This document shows, one piece after another, positions 1 through 6,996 of a stretch of 16,925 nt of DNA. The position numbers were made by a program, and so were the translations under genes. Every line of letters starts with the position of its first letter. Position 1 is the stretch's first letter. The notes under the pieces were generated by a model. It saw only the letters and a program-made list of their open reading frames with translations. It did no database searches and was not told the origin of the DNA. This stretch comes from Hyphomicrobiaceae bacterium (GTDB lineage: Bacteria > Pseudomonadota > Alphaproteobacteria > Rhizobiales > Hyphomicrobiaceae), in assembly GCA_021775715.1 (NCBI GenBank), contig JAJFHI010000150.1, forward strand, positions 1 to 16,925, read 5' to 3'.

Positions 1-1735
1 GATGGCCTACGGTGTAGGTGGCACGCGTTACGACGAAAACAAACGCGCCGTTGAAGACAAATACCTCGGGCCGATGATCAAGACGTCGATGACGCGCTGC
101 ATTCACTGCACGCGTTGTGTGCGCTTCATGACCGAAGTGGCGGGTGTCGAGGAACTCGGCCTGATTGGCCGTGGCGAAGATGCTGAAATTACGACATACC
201 TTGAAAATGGCATGCTGTCGGAAATGTCGGCCAACGTGAACGATCTGTGTCCCGTCGGCGCGCTGACACACCGACCTTGGGCGCACAACGCGCGGCCTTG
301 GGAGCTGAAGAAAACGCAGTCGATCGATGTGATGGACGCGCTGGGGTCTGCCATTCGCGTCGATACGCGCGGTCGTGAAGTGATGCGCATTCTGCCGCGC
401 AACAACGATGCTATCAACGAAGAATGGATTTCCGATAAGACGCGCCACGTTGCTGATGGTTTGCGGACACAGCGCTTGGATCAGCCGTATGTGCGCCGCG
501 ATGGCAAGTTGCAGCCGACCTCGTGGGATGACGCGCTGGCGGTTGTTGGTGAAAAGCTGAAATCAGCCAAGCCAAATCGCATTGGGGCTATTGCAGGCGA
601 CCTTGTTGGCATCGAAGAGATGTACGCGCTGAAGACAATGCTTGGGTCACTCGGCTCCAAAAACATGGATTGCCGCCAGGATGGCGCTGCGTTGACAACT
701 GAAGCCGGTCGTGCGGGCTACACCTTCGCAAACACACTGGCCCGCATCGACGAAGCCGACGTCATTTTGCTGATCGGCACGAATCCTCGCCTTGAAGCGC
801 CGATCATGAACATGCGCATTCGTCGCCGTTGGCGCGATGGCGATGTGCGTGTGGCACTTATCGGTCCACAGGCCGATCTTGCATATGATTACAAACACCT
901 TGGCAACGACGCTACCATCGTCGCAGAGATCGCTTCAGGCGAGCGCAAAATTGCGAAGAAGCTAGGTGATGCCAAGGCACCATTGGTCATCGTCGGAATG
1001 GGCGCGCTGACGGGCAGTGACGGTGCGGCGGTGATGGGCCATGCAGCCGCTATTGCTGGCGCTGCCGGGAAGGATATGCCGGACGGCTGGCAGGTCTTGA
1101 ATGTCTTACACACAGCAGCTGCACGTGTCGGCGGCCTCGACGTTGGCTTTGTGCCGGGCGAAGGCGGGATGACGACGGCGCAAATGTTGGCTAAGCCGAT
1201 GGACTTACTCTATTTGCTCGGCGCCGACGACTGCGGCGTGGGACAGATCCCCAGCGAAACCTTTGTTGTCTACCAGGGCCACCATGGTGATGCCGGTGCA
1301 CACCGGGCCGACGTGATTTTTCCGGGAGCCGCCTACACCGAAAAGAGCGCAACCTACGTCAACACCGAAGGCCGCGCGCAAATGACGGCACGCGCAGCAT
1401 TCCCACCAGGTCAGGCCAAAGAAGATTGGGCGATTTTGCGCGCGCTGTCGGCACATGCGGGCAAGGTTTTGCCATTCGATACGATCGAGGCGCTGCGCCA
1501 GAAGCTTTACAAAGAAGTGCCGGTGCTCATGCAACTCGATGCCGTGCCAGAAGTTGATACATCGGTACTTGGCAAGCTTGCAGACACAGCGGCCAAAGTT
1601 GGCGACGAAGCGTTCGCCGAGGCCGTCACAGATTTCTATCTGACAAATTCAATCTCGCGGGCATCTGCCATCATGGCAGAGATGAGTGCGCTGAAAAATG
1701 CCAAGACGGAGCAGGCGTTACATGCAGCTGAATAA
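1..1735 (+). CDS. nuoG: NADH-quinone oxidoreductase subunit G (partial, 5' end outside window)
   Basis: Subunit of the peripheral (NADH-oxidising) arm of complex I; it carries iron-sulfur clusters along the electron path from NADH to quinone. The frame is open to the left edge. The ATG at position 2 is internal, because in this family the sequence MAYGVGG follows the cysteine-rich N-terminal region, which is missing here. Numbering from that Met, C33, C36, C39 (CIHCTRC) and C83 form the 4Fe-4S site usually called N4. The rest is the molybdopterin-oxidoreductase-like fold, with the family's C-terminal signature near the end (LTNSISRASAIMAEMS). No cysteine cluster follows C83 where E. coli and Thermus carry the extra N7 cluster; its absence fits alphaproteobacterial NuoG. 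About 577 of roughly 690 residues are present. TAA stop at 1733-1735; nuoH begins 33 bases later. Confidence 0.97.
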   Translation, partial: MAYGVGGTRYDENKRAVEDKYLGPMIKTSMTRCIHCTRCVRFMTEVAGVEELGLIGRGEDAEITTYLENGMLSEMSANVNDLCPVGALTHRPWAHNARPWELKKTQSIDVMDALGSAIRVDTRGREVMRILPRNNDAINEEWISDKTRHVADGLRTQRLDQPYVRRDGKLQPTSWDDALAVVGEKLKSAKPNRIGAIAGDLVGIEEMYALKTMLGSLGSKNMDCRQDGAALTTEAGRAGYTFANTLARIDEADVILLIGTNPRLEAPIMNMRIRRRWRDGDVRVALIGPQADLAYDYKHLGNDATIVAEIASGERKIAKKLGDAKAPLVIVGMGALTGSDGAAVMGHAAAIAGAAGKDMPDGWQVLNVLHTAAARVGGLDVGFVPGEGGMTTAQMLAKPMDLLYLLGADDCGVGQIPSETFVVYQGHHGDAGAHRADVIFPGAAYTEKSATYVNTEGRAQMTARAAFPPGQAKEDWAILRALSAHAGKVLPFDTIEALRQKLYKEVPVLMQLDAVPEVDTSVLGKLADTAAKVGDEAFAEAVTDFYLTNSISRASAIMAEMSALKNAKTEQALHAAE

Positions 1736-1768
1736 GCATAGGCCGGTTCTGACGGCGGGGTGGTATTG

Positions 1769-2857
1769 ATGGAACAAGACGCACAGACAGCCTTTTGGCA
1801 ATCGCAAGAGTTCTGGGATGGGCTCATCTGGTTTGCAACGATGCTTGGCTCGTCGGCACTCATCATTGTCGGTCTGTTGTTGATCATCGCCTTCCTGCTG
1901 TTGATGGATCGCAAAGTCTGGGCGGCGGTGCAGCTGCGCCGCGGACCGAACGTCGTCGGCCCGTTTGGTCTGCTGCAGTCGTTCGCAGACCTTTTGAAGT
2001 TCGCGTTGAAAGAGCCAATCATTCCGTCTGGCGCTGACAAGGGCGTGTTTCTGCTGGCGCCAGTTGCAGCCTCGTTGTTTGCACTGGCGGCGTGGGTTGC
2101 TATTCCACTCGATAAGAGCGAGGCGTGGGGACACTGGGTCATCTCTGACCTCAACGTCGGTATCTTGTATCTCCTTGCGGTGTCATCGCTTGGCGTCTAT
2201 GGCGTCATCATGGGCGGCTGGGCGTCGAACTCTAAGTATCCGTTCATGGGCGCGCTGCGCTCGACGGCACAGATGGTCTCTTATGAAGTATCCATCGGCC
2301 TGGTCATTATCACCGTCCTGTTGTGTGTTGGCTCACTCAACATGACTGCGATCGTCCTTGCGCAGTCAGAGGGGCTAGGCACATTCGCCGGGCTGCCAAG
2401 CTCAATGCTGGACTGGCATTGGCTGCCGTTGTTCCCGATGTTCGTTGTCTTCTTCATCTCAGCGCTGGCGGAAACAAACCGTCCGCCGTTTGACCTTCCG
2501 GAAGCGGAAAGTGAGCTCGTCGCCGGCTTTATGGTCGAATATTCGTCGACGCCTTATCTGCTGTTTATGCTTGGAGAATACGTTGCCATCACCACAATGT
2601 GTGCACTGACAACGATTCTCTTCCTCGGCGGCTGGCTGCCACCGTTGGATGTGGCGCCGCTCAACTGGGTGCCCGGCATCTTTTGGTTCATCGGCAAATG
2701 TGTGCTGGTATTCTTCATGTTTGCGATGGTGAAAGCAATGGTGCCGCGCTATCGCTACGACCAGTTGATGCGACTTGGCTGGAAGGTGTTCCTGCCGCTG
2801 TCGTTGTTGATGGTTGTTGTTGTTGCGGCTGTGCTGCAGTTCGGAGGTTTCGCATGA
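1769..2857 (+). CDS. nuoH: NADH-quinone oxidoreductase subunit H
   Basis: Membrane subunit of complex I that forms the junction with the peripheral arm and lines the quinone chamber. The 362-residue product is almost entirely hydrophobic, with about eight membrane helices. Family signatures are RRGPNVVGPFGLLQ (residues 58-71) and the acidic loop ETNRPPFDLPEAESELVAGF (235-254), known to face the quinone cavity and the start of the proton path. I chose ATG 1769, which has GGCGGGG at 1754-1760 at normal spacing. A GTG at 1760 would add three residues but overlaps that site. The TGA stop overlaps the ATG of the next small gene (ATGA, 2854-2857), suggesting translational coupling. Confidence 0.97.
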   Translation: MEQDAQTAFWQSQEFWDGLIWFATMLGSSALIIVGLLLIIAFLLLMDRKVWAAVQLRRGPNVVGPFGLLQSFADLLKFALKEPIIPSGADKGVFLLAPVAASLFALAAWVAIPLDKSEAWGHWVISDLNVGILYLLAVSSLGVYGVIMGGWASNSKYPFMGALRSTAQMVSYEVSIGLVIITVLLCVGSLNMTAIVLAQSEGLGTFAGLPSSMLDWHWLPLFPMFVVFFISALAETNRPPFDLPEAESELVAGFMVEYSSTPYLLFMLGEYVAITTMCALTTILFLGGWLPPLDVAPLNWVPGIFWFIGKCVLVFFMFAMVKAMVPRYRYDQLMRLGWKVFLPLSLLMVVVVAAVLQFGGFA

Positions 2858-3075
2858 GCCCTTCAATGATGGGGGTCGTGGTTGGTGTGATCTTTGGCGG
2901 GATCAGCTATTTCGTTGTTCGTATGATTGCTGACAATATTGAAACCGCAAAGAGATCAGAAGACAGCAAACCCGATGAACGGCGCAAGACGGCTGAGATC
3001 TTGCGCAAGGTGGCTGGCTTCGATCTTCTCGTGTTTCCGGTGATCGGCTATTTCGTTGGGCCGTACATCTTGTAG
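2854..3075 (+). CDS. Small two-helix membrane protein inside the nuo operon, unknown function
   Basis: I do not recognise this 73-residue protein. It has a hydrophobic helix at about residues 5-24, a strongly charged loop at 27-52 (rich in K, R, E and D) and a second helix at about 54-73 that ends at the C-terminus, so it looks like a helical hairpin. Evidence that it is real: GGAGG at 2843-2847 lies six bases before the ATG, the ATG overlaps the nuoH stop by four bases, and the frame fills most of the nuoH-nuoI gap. Unidentified frames between nuo genes are known from Paracoccus and Rhodobacter; whether this one is homologous to any of them cannot be judged here. Position and topology suggest a complex I accessory or assembly protein, but that is inference. 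Confidence 0.8.
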   Translation: MSPSMMGVVVGVIFGGISYFVVRMIADNIETAKRSEDSKPDERRKTAEILRKVAGFDLLVFPVIGYFVGPYIL

Positions 3076-3122
3076 GACGCAAAGACCTGTTTGAATCTTG
3101 AGAGCTGAGGAGGCTTTCGAAA

Positions 3123-3611
3123 ATGAATATGGCGCAAGGCGTCAAGTCGATGTTTTTGACGGAGTTCGTTTCGGCGTTTTTCCTGACGATGCGATATTTC
3201 TTCAAGAAAAAAGCGACTTTGAATTACCCGCACGAAAAAGGACCGCTGAGCCCACGCTTTCGCGGTGAGCATGTGCTGCGCCGTTATCCCAATGGGGAAG
3301 AACGCTGCATCGCCTGTAAGCTGTGCGAAGCGATCTGTCCGGCGCAGGCTATCACCATCGAGGCGGGACCACGGCGTAACGACGGTACACGGCGCACCAC
3401 GCGTTACGATATCGACATGACGAAGTGCATCTACTGTGGTTTGTGCCAAGAGGCATGCCCGGTCGACGCGATTGTTGAGGGACCGAATTTCGAATTCGCG
3501 ACGGAAACGCGCGAGGAACTTTTCTATGACAAAGCCCGGCTGCTCGAAAACGGCGATCGTTGGGAACGAGAAATCGCAAAGAACCTTGAGCTTGACGCAA
3601 AATACCGCTGA
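3123..3611 (+). CDS. nuoI: NADH-quinone oxidoreductase subunit I
   Basis: Ferredoxin-like subunit of complex I that carries clusters N6a and N6b and passes electrons towards N2 beside the quinone site. The 162-residue protein has two 4Fe-4S motifs: C62, C65, C68, C72 (CIACKLCEAIC) and C102, C105, C108, C112 (CIYCGLCQEAC). An amphipathic N-terminal segment (about residues 10-28) is the usual membrane-anchoring part. The core between and after the motifs (RYPNGEERC, RRNDGTRRTTRYDID, EGPNFEFATETREEL) is typical of alphaproteobacterial NuoI. ATG 3123 is supported by GAGGAGG at 3107-3113, nine bases upstream. Length matches the family. A small membrane-protein gene follows almost at once. Confidence 0.98.
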   Translation: MNMAQGVKSMFLTEFVSAFFLTMRYFFKKKATLNYPHEKGPLSPRFRGEHVLRRYPNGEERCIACKLCEAICPAQAITIEAGPRRNDGTRRTTRYDIDMTKCIYCGLCQEACPVDAIVEGPNFEFATETREELFYDKARLLENGDRWEREIAKNLELDAKYR

Positions 3612-3633
3612 GGGTTGGGGAGCCCTTCTCGGT

Positions 3634-3936
3634 GTGCTCACCGAAGAAGAACTCGACCAGTATGGGCAAATGGCCCAGGACCAGATCAGCCGCGAGGACC
3701 GCTGGCGCTGGGCCCAAGCCGCTGCCGGTTTTGTTGCTGCGGCACTAGCCGTGTGGATCAGTGTGCGGCTGATTCAGGGCGGTTGGGAGCGTTTCTGGTG
3801 GTTGCCCCTTGGATTGGCGGCCGTGTTGAGTTATTGGCCCTATCGAAGCCTAAAGACGCGTCGTCTCTGGCAGGGCCACTACGACGCGGTGAAGCAAGAG
3901 TTGGAGCGGCGGCAAAGTAAGTCCGGATCGACATGA
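3634..3936 (+). CDS. Small two-helix membrane protein between nuoI and nuoJ, unknown function
   Basis: I do not recognise this protein. From the GTG at 3634 it has 100 residues: an acidic, helix-prone N-terminus (TEEELDQYGQ), a hydrophobic tryptophan-rich segment at about 26-47, a second at about 53-70 (RFWWLPLGLAAVLSYWPY), then a basic, helix-prone tail. That is a helical hairpin with both ends probably cytoplasmic. The start is uncertain. The GTG has GGGGAG at 3617-3622; TTG 3586 and 3592 would overlap nuoI slightly, and ATG 3526, with GAGGA upstream, would overlap nuoI by 86 bases. The stop (TGA 3934-3936) is certain. A second frame over the same bases gives an arginine-rich, non-membrane product and is less likely. 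Location in the operon suggests a role with complex I; this is inference. Confidence 0.7.
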   Translation: MLTEEELDQYGQMAQDQISREDRWRWAQAAAGFVAAALAVWISVRLIQGGWERFWWLPLGLAAVLSYWPYRSLKTRRLWQGHYDAVKQELERRQSKSGST

Positions 3937-3941
3937 TACGC

Positions 3942-3960
3942 GCACCCAGGTGATGGGTGC
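3942..3960 (+). other. Intercistronic hairpin before nuoJ
   Basis: GCACCC (3942-3947) and GGGTGC (3955-3960) form a perfect six-pair stem with a seven-base loop, five bases after the stop of the preceding small gene and well before the nuoJ ribosome-binding site. No T-run follows, so it does not look like an intrinsic terminator. It could mark an mRNA processing or stabilising point. Confidence 0.5.
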
Positions 3961-4007
3961 AGACAAACAGCGGGTCTGAACGGGCATTGGCCCACAGGAG
4001 CAATTCG

Positions 4008-4649
4008 ATGGATATCGCGGCGACTTTCTTCTACCTGTTCTCGGTGCTTGCAGTGGCATCGGGCGCGATGGTTGTTGTCGCCAAGAACCCGGTCCACGCT
4101 GTGTTGTTTCTAATCCTGACATTCTTCAATGCCGCCGGTCTGTTTATTCTGCTTGGTGCTGAATTTCTGGCGATGCTGTTGGTAATCGTCTACGTCGGCG
4201 CGGTCGCTGTATTGTTCTTATTCGTCGTCATGATGCTGGATGTTGATTTTGCCGAGCTGCGCGCAGGCTTCATCAAGAATGCGTCGGTCGGCGCAATAGT
4301 CGGCGCGGTTGTGTTGGTTGAGCTGGCCATCCTATTCGGCTTTAAGGGGTTTGAGATCGGTAAGGCCGGCAAGATCGCCGCTGCTATTCCGTCGCAGGGG
4401 TCAGGGCTCTCCAACACAGAAGCATTGGGTCGCCTCATCTACACAGACTATGTCTACTTCTTCCAGGGTGCAGGTCTAGTGCTGTTGGTTGCCATGATCG
4501 GCGCAATCGTCTTGACGTTGCGTCACAAGGAAGGCGTCCGGCGACAGTCGATTTCCGCTCAGGTTGGCCGTCGTCCGGAAGAAACGATGGAGATCATCAA
4601 GGTGGCACCGGGCGCAACGATTATCCCATCGGCTGAGGGACAAAACTAA
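4008..4649 (+). CDS. nuoJ: NADH-quinone oxidoreductase subunit J
   Basis: Membrane subunit of complex I lying between NuoH and the antiporter-like subunits; its third helix contains the bulge implicated in coupling quinone reduction to proton movement. The 213-residue product has five predicted helices. The conserved block LVIVYVGAVAVLFLFVVMML (about residues 58-77) is diagnostic of the family. The hydrophilic C-terminal tail after the last helix (about residue 175 on) is usual in alphaproteobacteria. ATG 4008 has AGGAG at 3996-4000, seven bases away. An upstream in-frame GTG at 3957 sits inside a hairpin and lacks a binding site, so I rejected it. Intercistronic hairpins flank the gene on both sides. 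Confidence 0.96.
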   Translation: MDIAATFFYLFSVLAVASGAMVVVAKNPVHAVLFLILTFFNAAGLFILLGAEFLAMLLVIVYVGAVAVLFLFVVMMLDVDFAELRAGFIKNASVGAIVGAVVLVELAILFGFKGFEIGKAGKIAAAIPSQGSGLSNTEALGRLIYTDYVYFFQGAGLVLLVAMIGAIVLTLRHKEGVRRQSISAQVGRRPEETMEIIKVAPGATIIPSAEGQN

Positions 4650-4654
4650 GCCAG

Positions 4655-4667
4655 AGCGCGGGGCGCT
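4655..4667 (+). other. Intercistronic hairpin after nuoJ
   Basis: AGCGC (4655-4659), GGG loop, GCGCT (4663-4667): a perfect five-pair GC-rich stem with a three-base loop, five bases after the nuoJ stop in the 77-base nuoJ-nuoK gap. No T-run follows. The rest of the gap is purine-rich and leads to the nuoK start. Confidence 0.4.
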
Positions 4668-4726
4668 GAAAGACTACAAGGCATCGTCGGCACGTTGGTG
4701 AACAAGAAACGAGAGACAAATAGATT

Positions 4727-5035
4727 ATGGACATCGGTATCGGCCACTATCTGACAGTTGCAGCGTGTCTGTTCACGCTCGGGATTTTTGGCATCTTCAT
4801 AAACCGCAAGAATGTCATCGTGATCCTGATGTCTGTCGAACTGATGCTGCTGGCGGTCAATATCAACCTCGTGGCGTTTTCCCACTTCCTTGGTGATCTC
4901 ACTGGCCAGGTGTTCGCATTGTTTGTTCTAACGGTGGCGGCGGCGGAAGCCGCCATCGGTCTGGCGATTATTGTCGTGTATTTCCGCAATCGCGGCTCGA
5001 TCGCGGTTGAAGACATCAACATGATGAAGGGCTAA
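4727..5035 (+). CDS. nuoK: NADH-quinone oxidoreductase subunit K
   Basis: Small membrane subunit of complex I, homologous to MrpC of Na+/H+ antiporters, contributing to the central proton route. The 102-residue product has three helices. E38 (in VELMLLAVN) and E74 (in AAAEAAIGLAI) sit where the two essential glutamates of E. coli NuoK (E36 and E72) are expected. Length is exactly that usual for alphaproteobacteria. ATG 4727 is preceded by GAGAG at 4711-4715. nuoL begins 11 bases after the TAA stop, so the two are tightly linked. Confidence 0.97.
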   Translation: MDIGIGHYLTVAACLFTLGIFGIFINRKNVIVILMSVELMLLAVNINLVAFSHFLGDLTGQVFALFVLTVAAAEAAIGLAIIVVYFRNRGSIAVEDINMMKG

Positions 5036-5046
5036 CGGGCTACGCC

Positions 5047-6996
5047 ATGATCTACAAACTGATTGTTTTTCTACCGCTGATCGGTGCTTTGATAGCTGGA
5101 TTTTTCGGTCGCTTCATTGGGCCAAAGCCATCTGAGTATTTCACCACAACCTGCCTTGTCATTGCCGCCGCGCTGTCGTGGTTCGGCTTTTACCAGGTTG
5201 GCTTCAACGGTGAAACGGCACAGCTTCCGATTATGCGCTGGATAACATCCGGCGAATTGGATGTGTCATGGCGACTGCGCATCGACACATTGACTGCCGT
5301 TATGATGGTGGTCGTGACCACGGTGTCTTCGTTGGTCCATATCTATTCGATCGGCTACATGGCCGATGACCCGCATCGCCCGCGCTTTTTCGCTTATCTC
5401 TCGCTCTTCACATTTGCCATGCTGATGCTAGTGACGAGCGACAACCTCTTGCAGATGTTCTTTGGCTGGGAAGGCGTCGGTCTGGCGTCTTATCTGCTGA
5501 TCGGCTTCTGGTACAAGAAGCCCGCAGCCAATGCGGCGGCCATAAAAGCGTTTATCGTCAACCGTGTTGGTGACTTCGGCTTTGCGCTTGGCATCTTCGG
5601 TTTGTTTTTCGTCTGTAACAGCGTCAACCTGGATGAAATATTTGCGGCCGCACCGACGCTGCAGGACAAGACGATGAACTTCCTCGGCTACGAGGTGGAT
5701 ATTCTGACGACGCTTTGCCTGCTCTTGTTCATGGGCGCGATGGGCAAGTCGGCGCAATTCCTGTTGCACACATGGCTGCCGGACGCGATGGAAGGCCCAA
5801 CGCCTGTGTCAGCGTTGATCCACGCGGCGACCATGGTGACGGCGGGTGTGTTCATGGTTGCGCGCTTGTCGCCGTTGTTTGAATTGGCACCGACGGCGCT
5901 GATGGTTGTCACGCTTGTCGGCACGGTGACTGCATTCTTTGCTGCCAGCGTCGCCCTTGTCCAAAACGACATCAAACGCGTGATTGCCTACTCAACGTGC
6001 TCGCAGCTGGGCTACATGTTTGCAGCCCTTGGTGTTGGCGCCTATGGCGCGGGTATGTTTCACCTGTTCACACATGCGTTCTTCAAAGCGCTGTTGTTCT
6101 TAGGGGCAGGCTCGGTGATCCATGCCATGCATCACGAGCAGGACATGCGCAATATGGGTGGCCTGGCACCAAAGATCCGCACTACTTGGATCATGATGCT
6201 GATCGGCACTTTGGCGCTTACAGGCGTCGGCATTCCGCATCTCATCGGCTTTGCCGGGTTCTATTCGAAAGATGCCATCATCGAAGCGACCTACGCCGCG
6301 CACCTTTCCTACAACTATTCCTTCTGGACGCTGACACTGGTTGCCTTAATGACATCGTTCTATTCTTGGCGCCTGATCTTCATGACGTTCCACGGCAAAA
6401 CACGGGCGGCGCCTGAGACGTTCAAGCATGGGCACGAAAGTCCGAATGTGATGCTGGTGCCATTGGGCTTCCTGGCTGTCGGCGCCGTTGTTTCGGGCTT
6501 TGCATTCAAGTCGTACTTTATTGGCGACAATCAGGAAGTGTTCTGGGGCAAGGCGCTTTTCACAGCACCCGGCAATCAGATCCTGGACGACATGCACCAT
6601 ATTCCAGGATGGGTCGGATGGGCGCCAACAGTCGCGATGCTTACTGGATTGGCTATCGCATATCTCTATTACATCCGTATGCCATGGCTGCCTGAGGCCA
6701 CGGCGAAAGCGTTCCGGCCGATTTACATCTTCTTGCTCAACAAGTGGTACTTTGACGAGCTCTATGATTGGCTGTTTGTGAAGCCTGCGATTGCGATCGG
6801 GCGGACATTGTGGAAGCGGGGTGACGGCACTGTCATCGACGGCGTCATCGATGGCACGGCGGACACAGTCAATTGGACAACCAAGAAGGCCGTCAAGGTG
6901 CAGACGGGTTACATCTATCACTACGCTTTCGCGATGCTGATTGGCGTGGCGTTGCTCCTCACATACTTTGTTGCGAAAGGAGGGCTGTTGAAATGA
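5047..6996 (+). CDS. nuoL: NADH-quinone oxidoreductase subunit L
   Basis: Distal antiporter-like, proton-pumping subunit of complex I, related to MrpA. The 649-residue protein has the expected key residues: E142 (FGWEGVGLASYLL), K234 (MGKSAQFLLHTWLPDAMEG), K347 (HAFFKALLFLG) and K408 (FYSKDA), matching the essential Glu and Lys positions of the pumping channel. The C-terminal part (about 510-649) holds the long amphipathic helix that runs along the membrane arm and a final anchoring helix. The start ATG 5047 has only a weak upstream purine signal, so translation may depend on coupling with nuoK. The TGA stop overlaps the nuoM ATG (ATGA, 6993-6996). Confidence 0.98.
   Translation: MIYKLIVFLPLIGALIAGFFGRFIGPKPSEYFTTTCLVIAAALSWFGFYQVGFNGETAQLPIMRWITSGELDVSWRLRIDTLTAVMMVVVTTVSSLVHIYSIGYMADDPHRPRFFAYLSLFTFAMLMLVTSDNLLQMFFGWEGVGLASYLLIGFWYKKPAANAAAIKAFIVNRVGDFGFALGIFGLFFVCNSVNLDEIFAAAPTLQDKTMNFLGYEVDILTTLCLLLFMGAMGKSAQFLLHTWLPDAMEGPTPVSALIHAATMVTAGVFMVARLSPLFELAPTALMVVTLVGTVTAFFAASVALVQNDIKRVIAYSTCSQLGYMFAALGVGAYGAGMFHLFTHAFFKALLFLGAGSVIHAMHHEQDMRNMGGLAPKIRTTWIMMLIGTLALTGVGIPHLIGFAGFYSKDAIIEATYAAHLSYNYSFWTLTLVALMTSFYSWRLIFMTFHGKTRAAPETFKHGHESPNVMLVPLGFLAVGAVVSGFAFKSYFIGDNQEVFWGKALFTAPGNQILDDMHHIPGWVGWAPTVAMLTGLAIAYLYYIRMPWLPEATAKAFRPIYIFLLNKWYFDELYDWLFVKPAIAIGRTLWKRGDGTVIDGVIDGTADTVNWTTKKAVKVQTGYIYHYAFAMLIGVALLLTYFVAKGGLLK

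Noticed and set aside
1636..2154. Minus-strand open frame across the nuoG-nuoH junction
   Set aside because: It is explained by codon bias of two certain genes on the other strand and has no binding site.
3048..3641. Minus-strand open frame of about 197 codons opposite nuoI
   Set aside because: It mirrors the highly conserved nuoI gene, has no start signal and gives a composition unlike a real protein.
3615..3920. Alternative + frame over the small gene between nuoI and nuoJ
   Set aside because: Its product is arginine- and proline-rich without helices, while the other frame gives two clean membrane segments with charged ends.
6346..6921. Minus-strand open frame of about 191 codons opposite nuoL
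   Set aside because: Antisense shadow of the nuoL C-terminal region; the product is rich in His, Cys and Arg and resembles nothing.
6873..6992. Upstream extension of the nuoM frame
   Set aside because: It lies within nuoL coding sequence and lacks NuoM-like residues; ATG 6993 has a strong ribosome-binding site.
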